The notes below the pieces were generated by a model. That model was not told the DNA's origin. It did no database searches and saw nothing but the letters and a program-made list of their open reading frames with translations. Positions 6,084-12,043 of a stretch of DNA of 12,043 nt are shown here, piece after piece. This stretch comes from JBEKJU01 sp050011095. Lineage in GTDB: Bacteria; Desulfobacterota; Syntrophorhabdia; Syntrophorhabdales; WCHB1-27. The stretch lies in the NCBI GenBank assembly GCA_050011095.1, contig JBEKJU010000088.1, positions 1-12,043 on the forward strand, read 5' to 3'. Both the position numbers and the translations under genes were made by a program. Each line of letters opens with the position of its first letter. The first letter of the stretch is position 1.

Positions 6084-6743
6084 TTACTCTTCCATGGGGA
6101 TAAGGCCCCTTTTCAGGGCGTACTTGATTAAGTCCGTGTGGGTCCGAAGGCACAGCTTGCGCATCATGTTCGCCTTGTGTATCTCCACCGTGCGAGGGCT
6201 GATAAAAAGCCTCGCGGCAATTTCGGCGGCGCTGCAGCCATCGACGGCGAGATGGAGGACCTCGCTTTCCCGCACGGTGAGCGTGTCGTAGAGATCGAGG
6301 GAGGTATCTCCGGTTTTTTCCAGGAACGCCTTCACGGCCCGCTCCGAAAGAGGCGGGCCCAGGTAACGCCGGCCCGCGCTAGCCTCGCGAATTGCATGGA
6401 CCAGGTCGGATATATTCGATTCCTTCACCACATATCCGTATGCGCCGTTTCTCAGGGCCTCCAGCACGTACGGCTCATTCAGATACATCGAGAGAATTAT
6501 CACCCTCGTCTCTGCTGAAACTTTTGCCACCTGCCGGGTCACTTCCAGCCCGTTGAGGCGAGGCATCATCAGGTCGGCCACTAGTATCCGGGGCTTGAGC
6601 CGGGCCGTAATCTCCACCGCGCTCAAACCATCGCCGGCCTCGCCCACGAGGGAAAAATCGGCCTCATTCTGAAGCAGGGCCTTGACGCCCTGCCTCACAA
6701 TAGGGTGGTCATCCGCCAGTACTATCGTGATGGTAGCGTTCAT
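6084..6743 (-). CDS. NarL/FixJ-family response regulator, 219 aa
   Basis: Two-component DNA-binding response regulator. Receiver domain residues 5-121: acidic pocket Asp11-Asp12 (ADDHPIVRQG), phosphoacceptor Asp57 in VADLMMPRLNG, switch Ser85 in IILSM, conserved Lys107 in YVVKES. A linker (about 122-152) leads to a LuxR/GerE-type helix-turn-helix at 153-217: LTVRESEVLHLAVDG, AAEIAARLFISPRTVEIH, and a final helix ending near the stop. All phosphorylation residues are present. Its start overlaps the 3' end of the kinase gene by 35 bases, so the two are translationally coupled and form a cognate pair. It is the last gene of that minus-strand operon. The likely target is the divergent aldehyde oxidoreductase operon beginning at 9881, or the kinase promoter itself. 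Confidence 0.95.
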   Translation of the reverse strand: MNATITIVLADDHPIVRQGVKALLQNEADFSLVGEAGDGLSAVEITARLKPRILVADLMMPRLNGLEVTRQVAKVSAETRVIILSMYLNEPYVLEALRNGAYGYVVKESNISDLVHAIREASAGRRYLGPPLSERAVKAFLEKTGDTSLDLYDTLTVRESEVLHLAVDGCSAAEIAARLFISPRTVEIHKANMMRKLCLRTHTDLIKYALKRGLIPMEE

Positions 6744-9606
6744 AACCGTCCATAGCCCTGTTGTCCGGCGTCACAGGCAACTCCGCCGTCAGACGGGTGC
6801 CGCACCCCGGACCGGTTTCGATGGCGAGACGTCCCCCCAACAGGACTGCGCGCTCGCGCATTCCATGCAAGCCGCTTGTGCTACCCGGATTCGACAGGAG
6901 GTCGGCATCGAAGCCAACGCCTCTATCCACAATCTGCACCCCCACCGTTTTTTCGTCGGACCACAGCCGCACCTCAGCCTCATCCACCCCGGCGTGGCGC
7001 GCAATATTGGTGAGCCCCTCCTGGACAATTCTGTAAACGGCCGTTTCCACTTCCAGCGGAAAGCGTTTGTCGTTGAGTCCCGTGTGCTTGAAGGAGACGC
7101 TGATGTGTGTCTGGCTGGTGAACCTTTCGAAATGCCAGGGAAGCGTCAGGAGGAGACCGAGATCATCGAGCATGGACGGCCTGAGATTCAGCGACAATTC
7201 GCGAACAAGGATCAGGATTCTGTTGACGACCGACTTTGCCTCCATCAGGTCTGCCTTCACCTTCCCCTCTGAACGTAGCATATTCATCTCGATGGCAAGT
7301 TTGAGACCGGTCAACTGCTGCCCGATCTCGTCATGGAGCTCGCGGGCGATATACCGCCGCTCGGCTTCCTGTACCTCCACTATCCGGAGCGAAAGCGCCT
7401 TCATCTGTCTGTGCGACTCGCGTACCTTGCTAAAGAGGCGGGCGTTCTGGATCACGACCCCGATCTGCTGCCCGAGCGTTCCGAAAAAGTCAATCTGCTC
7501 CCGTGGAAAATCGGGGTCTTCGTTCATGAGGATTACCATGCCCTGGATCTCGTTCTCCGCAACGAGCGGGATATAGAGACTGGTATACCACTTCTTGAGA
7601 AATCTGCTCAGGAGAAAATCGACGGAGCCCAGGCCCTCCATGTGGTTCTTTGTCACGGTTACTTCATTTTCGCGGACGATGGTTCCAGCGCCGTAGCCTC
7701 TCAGCACAAAATTGTCGAAATCATCGTACATGCCTTCCGGCATCCCCCAGCAGATCTCCATGGTCGACCTGCTGCTGAACTCGCCGTAGAGGAATATACC
7801 CCCCACCGGAATGGCGAGTTTTTCGACAAAGACCTTTTTCAGGGACTGGAGGATCTCGGGGAGATGGAGGGAGTTGCTCACCGATCCTATTATATCGTTA
7901 AGAATCTCCAGCTCCAGGTTCCGTTCCCTCAGCTTGTCCCCGGCCTCCTTGCTCTCCGTGATGTCCTCGTACGTCATGATGATCTCGCCTGTTTCGAGCT
8001 GCACGGGGATAAGATTGATATACTTGACCGTACCATCCTTACAACGTACCTTCCTGGTGTAGGGTTTCCCTTCGCCCGCCCTCTGCGGTTTCCGGTGGCA
8101 CGCCCATTTTTCTTTTGCCTGATGCCGGTAAAAGGGATCGGGATATGCCCGTGTGAACCATTCCTTCGTGCTCGGGATGTCGGCGAGATCATAGCCGAAC
8201 AATTCCCTGAATTTGGGATTTATGTATTTGTTGCACTCATCCGCGCCTACCATCATTATGCCCATGGGGGAATTTTCGGTCAGCGTCTGGAACTTATGCT
8301 TTTCCGCCCGCAATTCTTCTTCAGCTCGCTTCCGCGCCGTCGTGTCGGTCAGCACCACGAGGCTCTTGTCCCCCAAATAGGTCACCCGGAACTCCACGTC
8401 CTTATACTGCCCGTTCTTACACGCGACCCGCCATTCCACGTCTTTCCCCCGTCCCTCCGACCGCTTGTCGGCCTTCCAGAACCTTGCGGTCTTTGCCCTG
8501 TATTCGGGGTCCGGGTACGCCCTTCGGCTCCAGTCCCGGCCGGTCGGGATGTCTTCGAGGGTGTAGCCGGTGATGTTGGTAAACTCGGGGTTGAAGTAGA
8601 CAAAGGTCCCGTCGTTGTTGAAGAGGGCGATCCCGTGCGGGTTGTTTTTCATGACGGAAAAGAAGGTCTCCCCTTCCTTGACGAGCAGCGCTTCCATGCG
8701 CTTGCGTTCGGTGATATCGCGCACGTTTGCCAGGATAAAATCCCCGTTAGGCAGTGATACCTTGGTGAGGAATACCTCCACATCAAATTCGTAACCGTCC
8801 CTGGGCCGCCTGGCCTTCCACTCAAAGAACTGATTCTCGCCGGATATGACCCTTTCCCAATTAGATAACGCCCAGCGAGACAATCTCCTGTCCGTAGCGT
8901 AATTGGGGGTCGAATAGTCCGGGATAATGGAGAGTTCTGTTGCCTCCTTGCGGCTTACCTTGTAAAGATCGAGCATCTTGTGGTTCACGTCTATGACTTT
9001 TCCGTTAAGATCATGGATAAAGATCGCATCATACACGTTATTGAAGACTGTCCTTAGGTAGTCTCTGGTGGCCTGAAGCTCCCGTTCCACCTGTTTGCGT
9101 TCCGTGATATCGCGCACGTTTGCCAGGATAAAGTCCCCGTGAGGCAGTGATATTTTGGTGAGGGCAACCTCCACGTCGAAGGAGGAACCGTCTCTCGGCC
9201 GCTTGGCCTTCCATTCAAAGAACTGGTCCTGGCCGGAGACGACCTTCTCCCATAGCAGGGGGAGTTCCTCAAGGCGGTTTTCCGGGGCGGAAAAATCATC
9301 GACGATAAAGAGGTTTTTGGCCTCTTCACGGTCTACCCTGTACATTGCCAGCATCTTGTCGTTGAGGTCTATGACCCTTCCCTGAAGGTCGTGAATGAAA
9401 ATCGCATCATAGGCATTATTGAGGACGGTTCGCAGAAATCCCTTGATACCGCGAAGCTCGTATTTCACGCGTCGCTGTTCCGGCATGCTCCGGATACCCC
9501 GCATGTAGTTACGATTCCCCGGCGCTTTCTTCTTTTCGCCCATGAATTGTAGCCCCCGTTGGCCCTCCCTGTTCCCGGCCGGCACCCCGTCGGTCCGGCC
9601 TTTCAC
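6709..9606 (-). CDS. Multi-PAS/GAF NarL-type sensor histidine kinase, 965 aa
   Basis: Soluble sensor kinase; no membrane segment is visible, so the signal is intracellular. Domains counted from the GTG at 9606: PAS1 about 54-166, PAS2 about 182-298, PAS3 about 312-424, PAS4 about 436-550, each of the first two closing with DITERK; a coiled linker; GAF about 565-722; HisKA_3 dimerisation domain with phosphoacceptor His758 in RELHDEIGQQ; HATPase_c with N box Asn867 (EGLTNIARHA), G1 box Asp894 (DRGVGFD) and G2 box SGLHGMRERA (911-920). PAS1 and PAS2 are a tandem copy of each other; PAS3 and PAS4 share the AYPDPxYR motif and are a second, older pair. The GTG lacks a clear ribosome binding site; ATG at 9543 (residue 22), preceded by GGGGG nine bases upstream, is an attractive alternative giving 944 residues, and the first 40 residues are not domain sequence. 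Partner is the overlapping response regulator. The ligand of the PAS/GAF array is not evident; no heme or flavin signature can be asserted. Confidence 0.93.
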   Translation of the reverse strand: MKGRTDGVPAGNREGQRGLQFMGEKKKAPGNRNYMRGIRSMPEQRRVKYELRGIKGFLRTVLNNAYDAIFIHDLQGRVIDLNDKMLAMYRVDREEAKNLFIVDDFSAPENRLEELPLLWEKVVSGQDQFFEWKAKRPRDGSSFDVEVALTKISLPHGDFILANVRDITERKQVERELQATRDYLRTVFNNVYDAIFIHDLNGKVIDVNHKMLDLYKVSRKEATELSIIPDYSTPNYATDRRLSRWALSNWERVISGENQFFEWKARRPRDGYEFDVEVFLTKVSLPNGDFILANVRDITERKRMEALLVKEGETFFSVMKNNPHGIALFNNDGTFVYFNPEFTNITGYTLEDIPTGRDWSRRAYPDPEYRAKTARFWKADKRSEGRGKDVEWRVACKNGQYKDVEFRVTYLGDKSLVVLTDTTARKRAEEELRAEKHKFQTLTENSPMGIMMVGADECNKYINPKFRELFGYDLADIPSTKEWFTRAYPDPFYRHQAKEKWACHRKPQRAGEGKPYTRKVRCKDGTVKYINLIPVQLETGEIIMTYEDITESKEAGDKLRERNLELEILNDIIGSVSNSLHLPEILQSLKKVFVEKLAIPVGGIFLYGEFSSRSTMEICWGMPEGMYDDFDNFVLRGYGAGTIVRENEVTVTKNHMEGLGSVDFLLSRFLKKWYTSLYIPLVAENEIQGMVILMNEDPDFPREQIDFFGTLGQQIGVVIQNARLFSKVRESHRQMKALSLRIVEVQEAERRYIARELHDEIGQQLTGLKLAIEMNMLRSEGKVKADLMEAKSVVNRILILVRELSLNLRPSMLDDLGLLLTLPWHFERFTSQTHISVSFKHTGLNDKRFPLEVETAVYRIVQEGLTNIARHAGVDEAEVRLWSDEKTVGVQIVDRGVGFDADLLSNPGSTSGLHGMRERAVLLGGRLAIETGPGCGTRLTAELPVTPDNRAMDGYERYHHDSTGG
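8702..8862. repeat. PAS-domain DNA repeat, copy A
   Basis: Encodes the C-terminal half of PAS2 of the sensor kinase. It is nearly the same as 9095-9255 (offset 393 bases, exactly 131 codons), including long identical blocks such as GTGATATCGCGCACGTTTGC. Differences are mostly at third codon positions, which points to an in-frame tandem duplication kept under protein selection. Confidence 0.8.
9095..9255. repeat. PAS-domain DNA repeat, copy B
   Basis: Encodes the C-terminal half of PAS1 of the kinase and matches 8702-8862. Weaker similarity continues on the N-terminal half (about 8935-9060 against 9330-9450, the IFIHDL / YDAIFIH region), so the whole PAS module plus linker was the unit. PAS2 carries an insertion of about a dozen residues (ATDRRLSRWALSNW region) absent from PAS1. 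Confidence 0.8.
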
Positions 9607-9880
9607 TATTTTCGCGGGCTAGGGACGCTCTCTTGGAGCCTCCGCCTCCTCTCACGCCCCTCGACCAGGCTCCAACCTGGTTCATAACCCCTGTAGATGT
9701 CCCAATTATAGACCAAAAAATGATTCTTCACAACATTGCCATCGCTTCCTAGGCGTATCGCGTGACGTACATGGAACTAGGGGCTTTTCCGGGCACGAAT
9801 ACGTATCCCTCCGTATAGACCCCATTCTTTTCCCGACGGTAAGCTATGAACTACAAAAATAATAACGAAAGGCGGTCACC
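9607..9880. promoter_or_regulatory. Divergent promoter region, kinase / AOR operon
   Basis: The 274 bases between the divergent kinase and oxidoreductase genes must hold both promoters. I see two dyads: ACCAGG-6-CCTGGT (9664-9681) and ATACG-8-CGTAT (9799-9816), the latter containing the 8-base palindrome ATACGTAT (9799-9806). Either could be a response-regulator site. I could not place -35/-10 or a -24/-12 (sigma-54) box with any assurance. A ribosome binding site, AAAGGCGGT, precedes the ATG at 9881 by a few bases. Confidence 0.45.
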
Positions 9881-11620
9881 ATGGGGGGTGTGGTACTGCG
9901 CGTGGATATGTCCTCCCTCGACATCCGGGTTGGGGGGGTTCCCCGCGCCTGTTCTGGGTTGGCTGGAAGGGGGTTGACCTCTGCCATGGTGGCAGCCGAG
10001 GTTCCCGCCGGCTGCCACCCCCTGGGCAGGCATAATAAACTCGTCATTGCCCCAGGGGCGCTCTCGGGGACAGAAGCGCCAAATTCGGGCAGGCTTTCGA
10101 TCGGTCTCAAAAGTCCTCTTACCGGGGGCATCAAGGAAAGCAATGTGGGAGGCACCGCGGCCTATCGGCTGGGCAGGCTCGGACTTGCCGCAATTGTGAT
10201 CGAGGGACTTCCCCACGAGGAACGGCCCTACCTACTTGTCGTGACAAAGGACGGAGGAAGGCTGATTTCCTGCTCGGCATACCGGGGCCTGAAAAATTAT
10301 GAGCTGGTGAAGGCCCTTCATACGGCCTACGGAGAGAAGGCGGCCATTCTCTCCGTAGGCCCGGCGGGTGAGATGATGTTGCCTGTCGCTACCGTGGCAT
10401 GCACCGATACCGCGGGCCTTCCGTGCAGGCACGCGGGCCGCGGAGGAACGGGGGCGGTGATGGGGGCAAAAGGCCTGAAGGCGATCATCATCGACGACGC
10501 CGATGGGCCCGGAGTCACGATAGCCGACGCCGAAAAATTTAGGCAAGGCGCGAAAAGGCTCGCAAAGGCCCTGCGGGATCATCCTCTTACCGGCCAGGCG
10601 TTGAGGCTGCTCGGCACCAATTTGTTTGCGGGCGCCATAGACGCAGCGGGCGCCTATCCCACTAGAAACTTCCGCCGGGGGACCTTTGAGGGCATCGACA
10701 GGGTAAGCGGCGAATACATGTACGAAGTGATCACGCGAAGAGGGGGCAAGCCGTCCCGGGCAGGCTGTTCTCTCTGTACTATCGAGTGTTCCAACGTCTA
10801 TCTCGACGAACAGGGAGGGTATATCACCTCGGCCCTCGAATACGGCACCATTTGGGCCCATGGAGCGAACCTCGACATTAGTGACCTTGATTCCATAGCG
10901 AAGGCAGACCGCCTTTGTGACGATTATGGGATCGATACCCTGGAAATCGGCCAGGCGATAGGCGTGGCAATGGAGGCCGGTATAAAGCAGTTCGGCGATG
11001 CCCCCGGGGCCCTGGAACTGATCGAGGAAGTGGGCAGGGGAACATCCCTCGGGAAGATCCTTGGAAATGGTGCCTGGGCAACGGGAAGGGCCTTTGGCGC
11101 AACGAGGATCCCCTGCGTCAAAAGACAGGCCATGGCGGCCTATGATCCCAGGGCGATCCACGGGATGGGAGTGACCTACGCAACGTCGCCCATGGGCGCG
11201 GACCATACGGCCGGCTGGGTAGTGCATACGAACCTCGTGTCTATGGGTGGGACGCTCGACCCTCACAATCCTGACGGGCAGGTGGATAATTGCCGCCGCG
11301 TCCAGGTTTTCACGGCAGCCATGGACTGCACCGGACTCTGCAATTTCACACACCTCCCCATTGTCGGGACCGACGAGGGCAAAGAGAGCTTCCTTTCGAT
11401 GATGAACGGCCTTTACGGAAAGGAATTCGCCTTTGAAGACATCATGACCCTCGGAAAGGAACTGCTCGAGACAGAGCACGGTTTTAATCTGGCAGCCGGG
11501 TTTACCAGGGCCGACGACCGGCTTCCGGAATTTATGAAAGAAGAAACGCTGCCGCCGCACAACGTGAAGTTTACCGTTCCCGACGACGAGCTTGACCGTT
11601 TCTGGGGGGAATTCAGGTAA
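9881..11620 (+). CDS. AOR-family tungsten/molybdopterin aldehyde oxidoreductase, 579 aa
   Basis: Aldehyde:ferredoxin oxidoreductase family enzyme, oxidising an aldehyde to its acid (or the reverse) at a bis-pyranopterin W or Mo centre with one [4Fe-4S] cluster; oxygen-sensitive, cytoplasmic. N-terminal cofactor domain: LAGRGLTSAM (27-36), GRLSIGLKSPLTGGIKESN (70-88) and AGRGGTGAVMGAKGLKAI (185-202), the pterin-binding segments. Cluster ligands are Cys296, Cys299 and Cys303 (CSLCTIEC) with the distal Cys487 in LCNF (Cys483 lies four residues earlier). The GIDTLE motif (350-355) and GADHTAG (439-445) of domains 2/3 are present. At 579 residues it is a little shorter than typical AORs (about 600-630) and clearly shorter than BamB-type benzoyl-CoA reductase subunits. 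Start has AAAGGCGGT just upstream. It is the first gene of a + operon with a MoaD-like protein three bases downstream and a transporter. Metal and substrate cannot be read from sequence; an aromatic aldehyde is a guess from context. Confidence 0.93.
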   Translation: MGGVVLRVDMSSLDIRVGGVPRACSGLAGRGLTSAMVAAEVPAGCHPLGRHNKLVIAPGALSGTEAPNSGRLSIGLKSPLTGGIKESNVGGTAAYRLGRLGLAAIVIEGLPHEERPYLLVVTKDGGRLISCSAYRGLKNYELVKALHTAYGEKAAILSVGPAGEMMLPVATVACTDTAGLPCRHAGRGGTGAVMGAKGLKAIIIDDADGPGVTIADAEKFRQGAKRLAKALRDHPLTGQALRLLGTNLFAGAIDAAGAYPTRNFRRGTFEGIDRVSGEYMYEVITRRGGKPSRAGCSLCTIECSNVYLDEQGGYITSALEYGTIWAHGANLDISDLDSIAKADRLCDDYGIDTLEIGQAIGVAMEAGIKQFGDAPGALELIEEVGRGTSLGKILGNGAWATGRAFGATRIPCVKRQAMAAYDPRAIHGMGVTYATSPMGADHTAGWVVHTNLVSMGGTLDPHNPDGQVDNCRRVQVFTAAMDCTGLCNFTHLPIVGTDEGKESFLSMMNGLYGKEFAFEDIMTLGKELLETEHGFNLAAGFTRADDRLPEFMKEETLPPHNVKFTVPDDELDRFWGEFR

Positions 11621-11623
11621 GAG

Positions 11624-11872
11624 ATGGGGGCTGTCAACGTCATGGTAAAACTCTTCGGGACCCTCGGAAGTTACGCGCCCGGCTACAACGACAAAAAGGG
11701 GGTGATTGCGGTATTGGACCAGGGAAAGTCAATTGGAGATCTTCTCAATGTTCTCGGTCTTCCTGAGAAGGAGGCGAGGGTTTTCTTTGTAAAAGGGATA
11801 TCAAGGGAGCTTACGCACGAGCTTCACGACCTTGACGAGGTCAACATATTCCTTCCCCTGGCAGGGAGGTAA
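11624..11872 (+). CDS. MoaD/ThiS-like ubiquitin-fold protein, 82 aa
   Basis: Small beta-grasp protein of the MoaD/ThiS type, which normally carries sulfur as a C-terminal thiocarboxylate to build the dithiolene of molybdopterin (tungstopterin). Visible pattern: VKLFGTLGSYAPGY at the start, IGDLLNVLGLPEKEARVFF in the middle helix, and HDLDEVNIFLPLAG at the C-terminal strand, as in MoaD. The gene starts three bases after the AOR stop, so the two are translationally linked; such MoaD-like genes commonly sit beside AOR genes. The chain ends ...LAGR, not ...GG: the last codon is AGG where GGN would restore the di-glycine needed for adenylation. It may therefore be non-conjugating, structural or mutated. 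An alternative start is the ATG at 11642 (VKLF), giving 76 residues. Confidence 0.85.
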   Translation: MGAVNVMVKLFGTLGSYAPGYNDKKGVIAVLDQGKSIGDLLNVLGLPEKEARVFFVKGISRELTHELHDLDEVNIFLPLAGR

Positions 11873-11921
11873 CCGGATTCGATAAGGTTGAAGCCATAAA
11901 CAAAAAAGTAGGGGAGGAACC

Positions 11922-12043
11922 ATGGAAGAAAAGGAAATGTATTCAGGGTATCGATGGCTCATGTTGTTGGCAACGTGTATCGCGGTCATGTCCTGCTACA
12001 TTGACATGATCGCCTATGCCCCCATATTGGGCGAGATTGCCAA
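11922..12043 (+). CDS. MFS transporter, N-terminal part (runs off window)
   Basis: Only the first 40 codons are present. A strong ribosome binding site (GGGGAGGA) lies a few bases before ATG 11922. After a short charged start (MEEKEMYSGYRW) comes a hydrophobic helix LMLLATCIAVMSCYIDMIAYA followed by APILGEIA, the look of transmembrane helix 1 of a major facilitator superfamily permease. It follows the MoaD-like gene by 49 bases and is probably in the AOR operon, so it would carry the substrate or product (perhaps a carboxylic acid) across the membrane. Family call is from one helix only. Confidence 0.7.
   Translation, partial: MEEKEMYSGYRWLMLLATCIAVMSCYIDMIAYAPILGEIA

Noticed and set aside
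7333..8757. Long + strand open frame (474 codons) antisense to the kinase
   Set aside because: It is opposite to the PAS/GAF coding region, has no domain of its own, and the kinase motifs are unmistakable on the minus strand. GC-rich codon bias keeps the antisense frame open.
10232..11560. Long minus-strand open frame (442 codons) antisense to the AOR gene
   Set aside because: The + strand carries all AOR motifs and cluster cysteines; the antisense translation is rich in His, Arg and Pro and matches nothing.
9881..11620. BamB-type class II benzoyl-CoA reductase subunit
   Set aside because: The protein is shorter than BamB and the neighbouring Bam genes (BamC-like Fe-S, selenoprotein, flavin subunits) are absent in the window; the general AOR call is safer.
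1..12043. CRISPR array, tRNA or rRNA genes, phage genes, retron or defence system
   Set aside because: No regularly spaced repeats, no tRNA cloverleaf or rRNA signature, and no reverse transcriptase, nuclease or toxin-like frames seen on either strand.

Overview
The window looks like an accessory stretch of an anaerobic proteobacterial genome. The gene mix (an AOR-type tungsto/molybdopterin aldehyde oxidoreductase with a MoaD-like partner, a multi-PAS NarL-type two-component system, short-chain dehydrogenases, and remnants of a cresol/vanillyl-type flavoprotein and of a biotin carboxylase) is what I would expect in a syntrophic or sulfate-reducing, aromatic-degrading member of the former Deltaproteobacteria (Desulfobacterota, Syntrophorhabdus-like). 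That assignment is an inference from gene content and cannot be proved here.

Left part (1-2200): a gene graveyard. A glycoside hydrolase of the GH39/clan A type, visibly more AT-rich than the genes to its right, is interrupted by a probable frameshift near its 5' end and by an in-frame TAG, after which the same frame stays open for 48 more sense codons. Pieces of other genes follow directly: a phosphohexomutase (GlmM-like) active-site fragment on +, the N-terminal helix-turn-helix of one transposase on -, and a twice-frameshifted IS630-type transposase piece on -. A strong GC-rich nested hairpin lies at 2063-2100.

Middle (2210-5814): a minus-strand catabolic-looking block with two intact SDR oxidoreductases, an 83-codon stump of an FAD-linked oxidase between them, and a decayed biotin carboxylase ATP-grasp fragment upstream. 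A divergent LysR-family regulator follows on +, with an A/T-rich dyad in the intergenic gap that may be its operator.

Right part (6084-12043): a minus-strand two-component system (965-codon cytoplasmic kinase with four PAS domains, a GAF domain and HisKA_3/HATPase modules, overlapping a LuxR/NarL response regulator). It is transcribed divergently from a + operon of an AOR-family oxidoreductase, a MoaD/ThiS-like protein and the start of an MFS transporter. The simplest reading is a regulated aldehyde-oxidation and transport operon with its own sensor. The p-cresol-type flavoprotein stump nearby makes an aromatic aldehyde a reasonable but unproven substrate.

I did not find a clearly new biological system. 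The most interesting points are the broken glycosidase, the mosaic of gene scraps, the internal PAS duplication, and the AOR/MoaD/sensor arrangement in which the MoaD-like tail lacks the usual terminal Gly-Gly.
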